NCBI GenBank assembly: GCA_947650285.1
Contig: CANTFL010001427.1
Coordinates: 62,001-126,000, forward strand
Length of the DNA stretch: 64,000 nt
DNA from: Hyaloperonospora brassicae
Lineage: Eukaryota; Oomycota; Peronosporomycetes; Peronosporales; Peronosporaceae
Reading direction: 5' to 3'
Shown: piece by piece, positions 54,395 through 64,000 of the stretch
Layout: every line of letters starts with the position of its first letter
Numbering within the stretch: position 1 is the first letter of the stretch
Program-made: the position numbers and the translations under genes
Notes under the pieces: generated by a model
The model's database searches: none
What the model saw: the letters and a program-made list of their open reading frames with translations, nothing else
What the model was told of the DNA's origin: nothing

Positions 54395-55588
54395 CTACCC
54401 GCAGCTACTCGCGTAGCCCGACACGGTGCTCGCTTCCGAGCCGTGAGTGTACAACTGCTTGGCCGCTAGTCCGCCCGTAGTGATACCAATCTGAGCCCGC
54501 GCAGCATCCGCTGCCGGTGCGCGGATCGCGTCGTTCAGACACACGGCACAGAACGTGACTTTCCGCTGCGCCAGCAGCAGGTCGGGCGTCACGAAGCTCA
54601 GCTTGCGCTGGATCTTGCAGCTGTGGCACACGTAGCCAAAGCAGAGTTTGCACGTGGCGTCCGACTTGCCAAAGTCCCCGAGCCGGCGGTTCGTAATGGC
54701 CGCGTTGCACGTCACGCACACGAGCTCTCGATTCGGCGTCCCGAGCTCCTTCGCCTCGGCGTAGCGCTTCTCGAGGATCGCCTGGAGCTTTTTCATCTGC
54801 CCGCAGTGCGCGTACTTGAGCGTCGCGAGGAACGTCGTGGCCATCGTGGGGACCACGAGCAGGCGGATCATGTCGCCGCCCGGGTCCATGAGCCCCGTGA
54901 CAAAGATCTCGCTCACGTGGGGCCGCACTTGGCGGAAGAACGCGCAGACCGACAGGTGCGCGCGCACGCGGCCCGGGAGGTCGTGCGTCTCGGCAAAGTC
55001 CACCGAGTGCATAATGTGGTACCCCACGGTCTCCCCACTGGACAGGTGCACGACGTTCGTGGCCTCGACGTAAACGTAGTCGCGATTGCGCACGAGGCCC
55101 GTGGCCTGCAGCGGAATGTCCATCTCCATCCACTTGACCACGAGCGAGTGGAACGGCTGCGCGGCAGTGGGCTCCACGAGGTTGGCCAGCACGGCCGCCC
55201 CGCTCACGTCCTCGACGTACGACGCCTTGAGGCGCATGACCTCGAGCGTCGGGTTCACGACGCCGAACATCATGTCCTCCATCTCGCCCACGGTCGTGCC
55301 CACGCACAGCAGCGACGGCAGCTCCGACGACGCGCCCGAGCGCTTTGGCAGCAGCGCCGGACGCTTCGACGCCGACGCTTTTTCCTGGTACACGCGCGTC
55401 TGGTCGCGGCTTTTCACGAGTTTCCACTGACTCGGGTCGACGCGGCTCTGGTCTGCCGTGATAAAGTCCTCGTAGCGCGAGAGGTTCGAGTCGAGGATGA
55501 GGCTCGAGAGCTCGTGCAGGTGGCTGACGTCGGACGGCGAGAGCACGAGCTCGGCGAACGGATTGACGGTGAAGCGGCCCTTGACCAT
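54395..55588 (-). CDS. START-like / FYVE-like zinc-finger protein, paralogue 5
   Basis: Predicted 397 aa, start MVKGRFTVNPF at ATG 55588 (aligned with paralogue 3; an upstream in-frame GTG is not used). Family landmarks: MMFGVVNPT (106-114), MRLKASYVEDVSGAAVLANL, PFHSLVVKWMEMDIPL and RNRDYVYVEAT. The finger has cysteines at 291/294, 313/316, 321/324 and 347/350, with TCKLCFGYVCHSC in place of the RRHHCR-type FYVE signature. The gene is GC-rich at third positions, so a long opposite frame exists; that is a shadow. The leader carries a TCTG microsatellite about 48 bp before the ATG. Closest to paralogue 3, 42 kb away in the window. Confidence 0.86.
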   Translation of the reverse strand: MVKGRFTVNPFAELVLSPSDVSHLHELSSLILDSNLSRYEDFITADQSRVDPSQWKLVKSRDQTRVYQEKASASKRPALLPKRSGASSELPSLLCVGTTVGEMEDMMFGVVNPTLEVMRLKASYVEDVSGAAVLANLVEPTAAQPFHSLVVKWMEMDIPLQATGLVRNRDYVYVEATNVVHLSSGETVGYHIMHSVDFAETHDLPGRVRAHLSVCAFFRQVRPHVSEIFVTGLMDPGGDMIRLLVVPTMATTFLATLKYAHCGQMKKLQAILEKRYAEAKELGTPNRELVCVTCNAAITNRRLGDFGKSDATCKLCFGYVCHSCKIQRKLSFVTPDLLLAQRKVTFCAVCLNDAIRAPAADAARAQIGITTGGLAAKQLYTHGSEASTVSGYASSCG

Positions 55589-55633
55589 TGCGGGGGACGT
55601 CACTTAATCGTCAGTTGATCGGTTGGGCAGGTG

Positions 55634-55635
<2 letters not shown>

Positions 55636-55674
<39 letters not shown>

Positions 55675-55705
55675 AGTCTGTCTGTCTGTCTGTCAGTCTG
55701 TCTGT
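55636..55705. repeat. (TCTG)n microsatellite
   Basis: About 17 tandem TCTG units with two CAG interruptions, in the expected leader of paralogue 5. A TG/TC dinucleotide run follows at 55746-55775. Confidence 0.95.
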
Positions 55706-56337
55706 TGGTTGAGGCCGAGCAAAAGCCGCAATGACTCGAGCGCCTCTGTGTGTGTGTGTGTCTCTCTCTCTCTGGCAGAGTTTGAGGATGAGGTGCAGGG
55801 CGCAGGTGGTGAGGTGTGGTGGCCGACCGCTTGGCAAACTGACTGGAGGCAGTTGTCCTGATCGATCGCCACCCGCTGTCGGTGCTCAGAACACGGCGTC
55901 GACTCTGCTTTCCACAGCATCCGATAAGACCAACGGCAAAGAGGCCAATCGGCCGCAAAGCTGTGTGTATTTCCGTCCCGAACGGGAGCGGTCCGACGCG
56001 AAGCGGACGGCAGTTCACGGACAGCACGAAATCCCGACGCGCGAGTTCGACGCCGCATAGCCGGACACAAGTGGAGCCGCCGCAACCGATTGAGTTGCCG
56101 CCTGCGCAACACTTTTCTTCCAACGTGATGCTCACGCGCATGTTCGGCCATACCAACTGGTTCGAGAGTCCCTCGTAGCGAGAAACGAACTCGTTGGCTG
56201 ACAGGCGCTGGCTCTCGTTCCGCTGCAATGTGCCTCACGTATCGTTTCGATCGCATCACGTCGGCCGCAACAGCTGTCCACTTTTTGTTTACGCGCTGGT
56301 CGGCAGTTGCGTCGTATATCGATGCGCCGTTCGATGA

Positions 56338-56385
<48 letters not shown>
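56338..56385. repeat. TC/TG dinucleotide microsatellite
   Basis: CTCTGTCTC units pass into (CT)n and then (TG)n. Confidence 0.9.
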
Positions 56386-56649
56386 AACCGATTGCCGAAC
56401 ACATGTGCTTCAGTAAGTAAAGGACTCGTCACGTGCACTTCTTTCTCTGTACGACTTTCGGTCGGTCGCTTCAGTCGGCCTCAGATGGTCATGGACTTCA
56501 AATCGACTGACGCGCATCTTCGCATCTCTACCAATGGCGTAACAATTGCAAGTCGTTTACTTTACACGACGCTCTCTAGTGCTCCTCACCCGTCGACTTG
56601 TCAACTCATTACATAGCAGGCGCTGCTGGCTGCATCCAGACAAGAGCCA

Positions 56650-58286
56650 CTACGACCTCTCGACCGCGTGCTTCGTCAGCGGCAGCAGAAACATCTCCAG
56701 GCTCAGGCCGAGAGAGTAGACGACGGACGTGATGATAAAGCAGACGCGGTAGCCGTACGCGTCAATGAGGTACCCCCCGAGCACGGCGCTGCCCGACCAG
56801 GAAAAGACCGACAGTCCTTCGAGCGCGTTCCAGCGGGCACGAATGTTCTTGGGCACGTAGTCCATCAATATCGACCGTCGCAGCGGTTGCGAGCAGCGCA
56901 TCATCCCGCCGCGCATCAGGAACAGCGCAATCTGTAGCGCCGCCGATTGGGCGAACGCCATAGCAAACAGACACGCGACCGAGAGCGTCCGTGTGATTGC
57001 AATGAGCGGCATGCGGCCGCACGATCTCGACAGCCGCTGGGCCGCAAACGACAGGATCATGACCACGAGCGGCTGCGTCATGAACAGCACGCACATGTGA
57101 ATGGGCGTGAGTCCGTACTCCTCCTTGAAAAACAAGGGGAAAAAGTTGATTGTCATCCCGGCTCCATTGCTGATGATAAAGTCCGACACGAAGATGAGGT
57201 ACGGCACGTGTTGCGTGCGGAAGCAGAGGAATGTGGTCTCCCAATTGGCCATGTAGCCCTCGTCGTCGTCGTCGTTGTCGATCCCGTGCTGCAGCCGCTC
57301 CTTGTCCATCGCGTGACCCGTCTTGTCCTCGAGTACCGACAGCAGCACCGTCTTCTCCGACACTGTCATAGTCGGCGTCGGCTGCTGCTCGACCGCCAGC
57401 TCGTCTTCGTCCGGGTAGTCGTAGACCATATCAATCTCATTGCCATTGCCCACGAGTTTGGGCGTGCGGAGAGGCGACGGCGGCACCGCGTTCAACTGCA
57501 TTGGCTGCTCGTCCAGCGGCGGCTGCTGCCCTGTCTGCATGTAGTCCCTCGCGCGGTCGTCGTCAAAGTAGAACAGGACCAGCGCCCCCACGGCCGCTAA
57601 GACCGCGCCGAGCTCCAGCACGGGCTTCAGCTCGGGCAGCTGCCACTCGTCGCCGTAGACGGAGAAGAGCCCAATGCTCAGCACGGGCCCGAGCATCTGC
57701 GCCAAGTTGCTCGTGTTGTACTTGATCATGAACGGATAACTGCGTCGGCCGGGGGCGATCGAGTCGGCGAACAGCGCTTCGAGCGCCGGACTTTGGAGCG
57801 CGGCAAAGAGTCCCCAGAGCCCAAACGCCACGTAGAGACCATCGAGGGACGTGCGGTTGACGGCGACGAACGTCGTAGCGGCTGCCACGAGTCCGAGAGC
57901 GCCCGAGAGCTTTAGCACTGCGTCCCGGCGGCTGTGGTCGGCGCAGTAGCCGCCGGGGAACGAGAACACGAGCTGCGAGATACCCTGAAGGCCTTTTACA
58001 AGGCCTACGGCTTTAGTGGAGCGCGTGAGCACAAAGACGTAACCTGCAAGGACCTGCTGGAACAAGATACTGCACGACATGGCTACATGAGACAACACTG
58101 ATGGCTACAGGCAACTTAAGGGTGGAATGTTGATAACAATGGCTACACGGCGTGGACAGCGATTAAGTACGCACGCACGACTTGATAAAGTATACGACCG
58201 TACCTGCGGGCCGACCAGAAAAACAGCGTGAACACGTACGCGAGCCGCACGTTGTGCGTCGTGCCTTTCCACGCTGACGATCTCAT
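56650..58286 (-). CDS. Major facilitator superfamily transporter (two exons)
   Basis: Predicted 500-aa multi-span membrane transporter. Exon 1 is 58286-58204, exon 2 is 58069-56650. The intron 58203-58070 (134 bp) has a GTACGG donor and a TGCAG acceptor, and phase 2 fits exactly (AG|T). Exon 1 encodes MRSSAWKGTT... and half of the first helix (LAYVFTLFFWSAR), which joins SILFQQVLAGYVFVLTRS. About twelve hydrophobic segments follow, with a long acidic loop in the middle (DYPDEDELAVEQQ) as between the two six-helix halves. MFS-like phrases: GYCADHSRRDAVLKLSG after helix 2 and LSRSCGRMPLIAITR in the second half. The in-frame ATG 58080 in exon 2 would lose the first helix half. The gene stands head-to-head with the esterase, 352 bp apart. 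Substrate not predictable. Confidence 0.82.
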
Positions 58287-58638
58287 TGCGCGGCGGAGAG
58301 GGCGTGGCAGGAGACGCGATGGACGCGCAGGTTGGAGAGTGATGACGTGGGCCACAGCACAAGTGACGGCGGCGGCTGCGGCGGCTGCGTCTCATGCGAC
58401 AGGTGGCATCGGGTCGATGGGCTCAGCCAATAAGCTATTTATGTAAAACGATTTGTTCGTGTGGTACACGCGAGATTACGCCGATGTAATCAACGATTGA
58501 AACACCCTCACGGTTGTTCAAAACCGAACTTTTGCTTCTTCGATCGTCTGTTTTATTCGCTGCTTCGGTGGATCGATCGATTGATTGATCGATTGAGTGC
58601 CCAACTGACTGACTCATTGAGTGATCGAGCCATTCCTC
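58287..58638. promoter_or_regulatory. Shared promoter region of MFS transporter and GDSL esterase
   Basis: 352 bp between two divergent start codons, so both promoters must lie here or overlap transcribed leaders. ATCGAT/GATTGATC-type repeats lie at 58571-58597. No defined binding site is claimed. Confidence 0.4.
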
Positions 58639-59475
58639 ATGGGGCTCACGCAATCGAGCGAGCGCCGCCCTGTCTTCTACTTCATTGGCGACTCCATCAC
58701 GCAGTTCGGCAGTGATCCCGACAGGAGCGGGTTCGTCACGCTCTTGCAGAACCACCACGTCCGTGCCGTCGACTGCGTCAATCGTGGACTCTCGGGATAC
58801 AACACCAAGTATGTGTTTTTCGTCGTCACCCGAGTTTTTGTTTTGATCACGTTGTTTCGACCGAGGTCACATGTACTGATTTTAGTAATCTTTTTGTTGT
58901 TTTTTGTTCCTGCTAGATGGGTGCTAAAGCACGCTATGCCCATTTACGCCAACGAGCTGCAGAACGAGTACTCGGCGTCCTTTGTGACGGTCTTTCTCGG
59001 GGCCAACGACGCAGTGCTCGAGCACGGACCCGGCGCCGCTCAGTACGTGTCGCTCGAGGACTATCGGGCGAATCTGCACAAGATCGTGCAAACGGTGCGG
59101 CCGCTACTGGCTCCTCGTGGCCAAGTGCTGCTCATCACGCCGCCCTGTGTCATTGACTCGGCGCGTCAGAAGGACCGCAGCAATGCGTCGGCCGCCAAGT
59201 ACGCCAAAGCGTGCGTCGAAGTGGCTGCGTCTGAGAACGTTCACGTGCTTGACTTGCACACGTACTTCAACACGACGTATCCGGACGAGTGTGTTCGCAA
59301 GACGTACTTTGTGGACGGACTGCATTTCTCGGACAAGGGCAACCAGGAAGTGGGCAAGTTGCTCGGCGTGGCCATCAACGGCATGTTTGGGAAAGACGAG
59401 CTTGCGCAGTTCGACAAGTGGCAGTTGCCCGACTGGAAGGATTTAGTCCAGTGCGCCGAAGCAGAGTCGCAGTAA
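58639..59475 (+). CDS. GDSL/SGNH esterase, isoamyl acetate-hydrolysing type (two exons)
   Basis: Hydrolyses small esters or acyl groups; similar to the IAH1 group. Exon 1 is 58639-58808, exon 2 is 58917-59475, giving 242 aa, the usual IAH1 length. Block I FIGDSITQFG has the nucleophile Ser19; the oxyanion Gly is in GLSGYNT; block III GAND has Asn87; block V DGLHF has Asp190 and His193. The intron 58809-58916 (108 bp) has donor GTATGT and acceptor CTAG and restores the family phrase NTKWVLKH. The intron is a multiple of three and has no stop, so the unspliced frame also stays open, adding 36 mostly hydrophobic residues after Lys57. Family members lack such an insert. ATG 58639 has a good context (catATGG-like); the in-frame GTG upstream is not used. 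Confidence 0.9.
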   Translation: MGLTQSSERRPVFYFIGDSITQFGSDPDRSGFVTLLQNHHVRAVDCVNRGLSGYNTKYVFFVVTRVFVLITLFRPRSHVLILVIFLLFFVPARWVLKHAMPIYANELQNEYSASFVTVFLGANDAVLEHGPGAAQYVSLEDYRANLHKIVQTVRPLLAPRGQVLLITPPCVIDSARQKDRSNASAAKYAKACVEVAASENVHVLDLHTYFNTTYPDECVRKTYFVDGLHFSDKGNQEVGKLLGVAINGMFGKDELAQFDKWQLPDWKDLVQCAEAESQ

Positions 59476-59843
59476 ATGAAGCGGCGTCTCGGTGTCTCAC
59501 GTCATTGTAGCTGTTTGCTATCTACGAGTTTAAAACAACTGCTGGATGTGTCGCTCAATCGTGAACGCTCTGTTCGTGCGTATACCCCTTTTTTCAACGC
59601 GTAACAGCTGCCATCTTTTTTCACTATTAGGACATTTGGAACGACCTAAACAGCAAATGTGTTTGGTGAATTGATAGAGGTCAAATGTCACACGTAGCGA
59701 TTGGCTTCTTGCGTCTCATGTGGAGGGACTGTCGAAAGCGACTTTGTATGGTACGTCGTGTTGGGAACGATACAACGCATCTGTACTGTAGTAGACTGTT
59801 TGATTCCGTTTGAAGGACGGCAATCAATCGACACGCATGCGTG
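59476..59843. other. Downstream of GDSL esterase
   Basis: 368 bp, probably the esterase 3' UTR and spacer, with nothing recognised. Confidence 0.45.
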
Positions 59844-60121
59844 CCCAACAATATGAATGTACGGCGGTTCTGACCGGGAGGTTACGGGTTCGAGTCCCAG
59901 CAGATGGACAGCTCCATCAAGGCTAGAATCGAATGCAAAGCCGCGCCACTGACTGGGCTCTCAAATGGGTCGCAGCCGGTAGACAATGTGAAGCGAGCGT
60001 GCAAAAGGTACGCCACGGAGTCGCAAATTCTGTAAGTTACTGATCGCAGGTATCTGGGAGTTAAGGATTGTAAGGGAAACTTCCTGGGTAGAATGAAACT
60101 ACCCAACAATATGAATGTACG
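59844..60121 (+). mobile_element. SINE-like insertion with 20-bp target duplication
   Basis: A perfect 20-bp direct repeat, CCCAACAATATGAATGTACG, stands at 59844-59863 and 60102-60121. The 238 bp between them begin with a tRNA-like half: GAGGTTACGGGTTCGAGTCCC contains a polymerase III B box (59887-59897) only 24 bp from the insertion edge. No A box precedes it, so the copy looks 5'-truncated. The rest is not tRNA-like and has no long open frame. The pattern fits a tRNA-derived SINE moved by LINE machinery; SINEs are known in Phytophthora. It is not a functional tRNA, since no cloverleaf can be drawn. Confidence 0.7.
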
Positions 60122-60164
60122 TTGCAAAATGTGCTCGGTATCACTAGGACCATGAGTGGCGCGT

Positions 60165-60605
60165 TGTAACGGGGTAGCCCGTTACATGATATTGTCACTA
60201 AGGATAAAATGACAATAAAGAATATTACGTTGAATATTCTTTCAACAATATCACAAGACATGGTGATATTGTTAACGATGACCGAAGGGTCTACTCATTG
60301 GTTGATATCGTGATGATGTCAACCCACCAATCGCTGCTAGACGCGCGCAATGGGTGGTGAGTAGACGTCATCATACAAATAGTTACATCAGTTTAGTTAA
60401 GTCAGGACAAACAGAGATACAAGAGTTATAGGACTTACTTATATTATAACAGCTTTACTTTTCCTACGACTAGAGTCTTTCACCTTAGTCGTTCTACCTT
60501 CCTCTGTGTAGTTCTACACCTAGCTGGGCACTGACTATCACTACAGTAAGTGATAGTAAACTCCGTACTGGTTGACCAGTACGTAGTCGTCGGTGCCCCG
60601 TTACA
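60165..60605 (+). repeat. Solo LTR of the Ty3/gypsy family, subfamily C
   Basis: 441 bp, TGTAACGGGG...CCCCGTTACA, plus orientation, with no internal part. Flanks CGCGT (60160-60164) and CGCAT (60606-60610) match at four of five bases, as expected for an old target duplication. Perfect stems include TGTAACGGG/CCCGTTACA, AAGAATATT/AATATTCTT, CAATATCAC/GTGATATTG and CGTACTGGT/ACCAGTACG. It arose by recombination between two LTRs. Confidence 0.9.
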
Positions 60606-62616
60606 CGCATGCTGTTCGTTTTACATGGTGTAGTCGTTGGTACCGGCACAACAATTGCACTGTTGTTCACGAACGCGCAGGCAAAACATAGCGATGTACT
60701 TATTCTTGTACGCATTCGCTTCCATTACCCGGCGATCGAGCAGTTCTGTAATCTGCTGCAAATTTGTTGAGCCAACTACAAATTAATCCAACCATCATGG
60801 AGCGTCTCGTACGAGCGACGGCTGACGCAACTGCATCGTGTTACATGAATAAACCTATTGATATACCAACCGATCGATGCTGACTCACTTTTCGTGAATC
60901 GGACGTACATCAAAATGTATCCACTCTCATTGTTAATGTCATAGAAAGGTGTAGCGGAGCTACACACCTCCTTGAGTCAGAGGAAGACCTTGACGCTCAA
61001 CGAGCAGCTAAAGATTAAATATACCCGACTCCGAGCGTCAAATGGCTCAGAGAGCTTAAGGGTTGGTTCAAAGAATCCGACTCAAAGGGTCAACAAGCTC
61101 AGAGAACTTACGGTCCCTATTCCAGGGAGACCAAACGATTTAGAAAATCAACGTACAGAGTGCACAACGGGTAGCTGCCTTAACGAAGCGTTGCTATCTC
61201 CTCAAACGATCCAAAACGCCTCAGAGAGGCACGTGTCTTTCGGATCAAAATGGGAACTGAACTTAATTTCTTCTTTTAACCTAAAAACACCTTAGAACAA
61301 CGTAATTAACCTACTCGCTAATGTCCTAAATAAACCTCTCAAAAAATCTCGTAATTAACGGTTGACAGACATCATTCTTTAACAATTGATACTGTGTTCT
61401 AATATCACTTTAGAAGAGGATCCCATCCCTTGTGTGCACCACACCTATTGTAGACTACCAGCCGACCTGTAATCTTGTTACAAAAGGTGTGGGGCGGATC
61501 AGGCATCACTTCCCCAACTGTAGCAGCATATCAACAACGAAATGGAGTGCTGAGGAGTCGTTTATGATGCTTAACCGGTCCACTCCGACAGATTCTCTAG
61601 AGCGTAAAATGGATGATATCGGAGTCAGAAACAAAGGGCGTATCGACTTGTGTTATGAATTGCTGCACGTAAATGGTCCTGGTTTTTGATTATTTTCCCC
61701 GCCAACAGAGCTGCTGATAGTGCCTACAAACCTCCTTTTCTTCGAGCGGTAGCGATAATGCCCCTGCCACCAGATTCCCCCTGAGTGCAGCGTGTTTTAT
61801 GGCGCCTAATGTATATTGCCGTTGTACTTGTCGCAGTAATTCTCTTGGTGGTACTCGATGCATTTGTCACTTAGGCGCTCTTAGAAAGTCGGCTGCGCTG
61901 TCTTGTTGTGTCGCAAAGCTTACACGCTTCGTTAGTGCATATCAGGTTGTACGCTTACCAGGCTGTTGTCGAGTATAGACGCTAGACTCCGAAATTGGTG
62001 ATCAAAAGTAGATATGTTGGCTCGCTTCCACTCTCGCTTCGCTCCTTTCCTTCACTTTTCATCAGGTACCGTTTCAGATCCACCCACCCATTTGCTCTTC
62101 GTTGTCCGTTGCTTCACTGACGTTCCTCTATTACACCATTCACGCTTGTCCAGCAGACATTAAGATCACTTACGTACATGTTATCAATGATTTTTAGCTG
62201 TCAGGTGTCCTTTTGATGCAAACCTCATTTGAAGTTAATACTCGTCCAGTGCTTCGGAAAATATATAACGATTACTGCGCTGGAGCATCGTCGGGTGTTA
62301 CTTCACGTCGATGCAAGGCTGCAAATGACTCGAGTCCTACAACATGATGGATATACTTGGCTCAATGCCAGTCTCGGCATTCCCATGAGTCTGTACTGAA
62401 TGGCGGTAAGAATAGTGTATTGTTGGCGTAGTGCTTCGAAAAGACCCCTATGTCGAGAGGGCTCAGCGTACAGCTAAATTAAGTGTTCGTGGAAGATGCA
62501 GAACATAACATTTAAGCTCCGCGCTGCGCTTGTGTTGCTTATCGTCGTCAATCGAAAGGATTACACATCTCGACGTCATATAACCAGTCAGTCATGCATA
62601 GAGTGTAGCGCGATGA
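60606..62616. other. Intergenic, no gene recognised
   Basis: 2.0 kb without a recognised gene. 61010-61160 shares phrases with 23700-23870 (a decayed dispersed repeat). Confidence 0.4.
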
Positions 62617-63040
62617 GACCGTTACATAAACATTGTTACGAGGTACCAATTTTTAAATATTATCTATTTCGAATATTTTGAAACAACATTACTCGAGACG
62701 AGTTGATGTTGACGCAATGTTACCTCGAGGGTAACATTTAAGCGCTTCACCTGATGGTTGATGTACTGTGTACATCAACCAGATTAACCACCAATCGCTG
62801 CTGGACGCGCGCAATAGGTGGCGGGAAAGACACCCACATATGAGATTGTAGTTTAATATAGTTAGATAAAGACAAAGATGGTTTATTATGAAGACATAAC
62901 CATATTCAATAAAGTTCTACTTTTTCCTCAGACAGAGCCTCCGACTTCTGTTTGCTTCGGCTTCGCTTCGACTCCACGTGTACGTGAGGTTAGGAGCACT
63001 TAGCCGTGTGAAATCGTACACAAGGTCTTACCAATCATCT
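62617..63040 (+). repeat. Diverged solo LTR, subfamily B-like
   Basis: Shares with the copy 2 LTR (reverse strand) the block ACCAATCGCTGCTGGACGCG, CACCCACATATGAG and ACGTGTACG. Ends are blurred (CCGTTACATAA on the left), so limits are approximate. Two strong stems remain: AATGTTACC/GGTAACATT and GGTTGATGTAC/GTACATCAACC (11 bp, 3-nt loop). Confidence 0.7.
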
Positions 63041-63345
63041 GACAAGAAGCTTACCCTGCTATGGAGATTAAAAGGATTCCTGGATTAATGTCCTTGTCCG
63101 ATATGCCGTTGAGCTGTGGGTACGCTATGCAAAGTGGTCATCGTTGCTCTGCGTATCGAGTATATTGTGCACTTTTGAATATGAACATACCTCCTACATT
63201 GCAGACGTCAAACCTTTCGGTAACAGGATTTGGTTCAAAGGTGTCGAGCAGGAAGTCAAATAGTCCGTAGCCCAGCATACTTTGTCGTCAGTCTGATCTG
63301 CCGTATCTGTCCATTATTATAACGACGATGAGTAGACATCGTGAC

Positions 63346-63736
63346 TATAACGGGGCAGCCCGTTACATGAAATTGTCACTTTGAGGAAAGTGACAATAAA
63401 GAATATAAAGATGGATATTCTTTAAACAATATCACCAAAGTGGTGATATTGAAGGGTCGACCAAAGAGTCTGTTCATTGGTTGATATCGTGATGATATCA
63501 ACCCACCAATCGTCGCAAGACGCGCGCAATGAGTGGTGACGAGACGTCACCATACATCCAGTTATATTAGTATAGTTAAACTAAGTCAAACGAAGAGACA
63601 GTAGTTTAAAGATTTAATTATATTAATATAACAGTTCTACTTTTACCCTACCTACGCTTCCTCGCTTGCCACGTGTACGTCCGTTGGGGCATCCAAAACC
63701 CTTGCGTTAAGTTACGCAAGGGTGTGCCCCGTAACA
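63346..63736 (+). repeat. 5' LTR of copy 3
   Basis: 391 bp. The first bases are TATAACGGGG (canonical TGTAAC with one change). All hairpins of the copy 1 LTR are present; the 11-bp one (CAATATCACCA/TGGTGATATTG) shows a paired base change against copy 1 (closing pair G-C in copy 1, A-T here). Confidence 0.93.
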
Positions 63737-63780
63737 CCTGGTAGCACTTTGTAGTCCTTCTAAGGACCACATCATCCAAC

Positions 63781-64000
63781 ATGAACATGTTCGATGAAGA
63801 AGACACCTTTCACGCCACGTGTGAAGGGTTTACCCATTTGAGTGATATCGAATGGGGTGCGGTAGAACGAATGAGTTCTACCGTAGGCGAACTCGTCGTT
63901 AGCACCATGTTGGAGTCTCTAGACAGAGACCAACAACATGCCGCTATTGCCAAGTTCATTCAGAATGAACTTGCTCTCGAGAGGGAGAAAGTAGCCTTGC
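63781..64000 (+). CDS. gag of copy 3, N-terminal part
   Basis: Opens at ATG 63781 and is still open at the window edge (73 codons). THLSDIEWGAVERMSSTVGE and LESLDRDQQHAAIAKF match copy 1 nearly residue for residue; the first residues differ (MNMFDEEDTF). It carries perfect stems such as 63861-63868/63875-63882. Confidence 0.88.
   Translation, partial: MNMFDEEDTFHATCEGFTHLSDIEWGAVERMSSTVGELVVSTMLESLDRDQQHAAIAKFIQNELALEREKVAL

Larger units (their letters stand above)
55589..56649. other. Promoter side of paralogue 5 with microsatellites
   Basis: About 1.06 kb holding simple repeats (TCTG, TG/TC and TC/TG runs) but no recognised gene. It lies between the 5' end of paralogue 5 and the 3' end of the transporter. 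Confidence 0.5.
63346..64000 (+). mobile_element. Ty3/gypsy element copy 3, 5' end, runs off the window
   Basis: Plus orientation, LTR subfamily as copy 1. Visible: 5' LTR 63346-63736, two-base spacer, primer site TGGTAGCA at 63739-63746, and the gag start. No lesion is seen in the 220 bp of gag present. Only the first ~655 bp are in the window, so integrity is unknown. Confidence 0.93.

Noticed and set aside
54623..55618. 331-codon frame opposite START/FYVE-like paralogue 5
   Set aside because: Shadow frame; composition dominated by His, Arg and Val as expected for the reverse of this gene.
59864..59910. Possible tRNA gene with GGTTCGAGTCC
   Set aside because: T stem does not pair well, there is no A box or cloverleaf, and it lies at the edge of an insertion with target duplications; called SINE-like instead.

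Overview
The window reads as nuclear DNA of a plant-pathogenic oomycete (Phytophthora or downy-mildew type). The grounds are compact GC-rich genes with 0-1 short introns, a five-member START-like/FYVE-like gene family of oomycete style, a pyruvate kinase with a mitochondrial-type leader, a WY-repeat effector relic lying in a gene-poor tract, and Ty3/gypsy chromodomain retrotransposons. The species cannot be fixed from the sequence alone.

Layout. 1-16.3 kb: cytochrome P450 (-), three START/FYVE-like paralogues (+, +, -) and pyruvate kinase (-). 16.3-28.8 kb: gene-poor, AT-rich tract with an LTR fragment, hAT and Tc1/mariner transposase relics, dispersed repeats and, at its right edge, a frameshifted secreted WY-repeat effector. 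28.84-36.82 kb: a full-length Ty3/gypsy chromodomain element (copy 1, minus strand) with 5-bp target duplications. 38.5-46.5 kb: phosphoglycerate mutase (-), MCM5 (+) and the fourth START/FYVE-like gene (+). 48.09-52.76 kb: an internally deleted relative of the element (copy 2, minus). 54.4-59.5 kb: the fifth START/FYVE-like gene (-), then a head-to-head pair of an MFS transporter (-) and a GDSL esterase (+). 59.8-64 kb: a SINE-like insertion with 20-bp target duplications, two solo LTRs, and the 5' LTR plus gag start of a third element (copy 3, plus strand) that runs off the window.

The most unusual signal is in the retrotransposon family. The LTRs and the internal coding sequence are tiled by short perfect inverted repeats (stems of 6-11 bp, short loops, one about every 50 bp). 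The LTR hairpins stay at the same places in LTRs of different sequence, sometimes with both arms changed together. The element also carries a gene on the strand opposite to gag-pol, between the chromodomain and the 3' LTR. It is conserved as protein between two diverged copies and has an oomycete initiator-like motif upstream. Gag and protease are joined by a textbook -1 frameshift signal: slippery heptamer, 8-nt spacer, 9-bp stem.

Housekeeping genes in the window (pyruvate kinase, phosphoglycerate mutase, MCM5) look intact. The two long retroelement copies are damaged by stops, frameshifts or deletion; copy 3 is undamaged as far as it can be seen.
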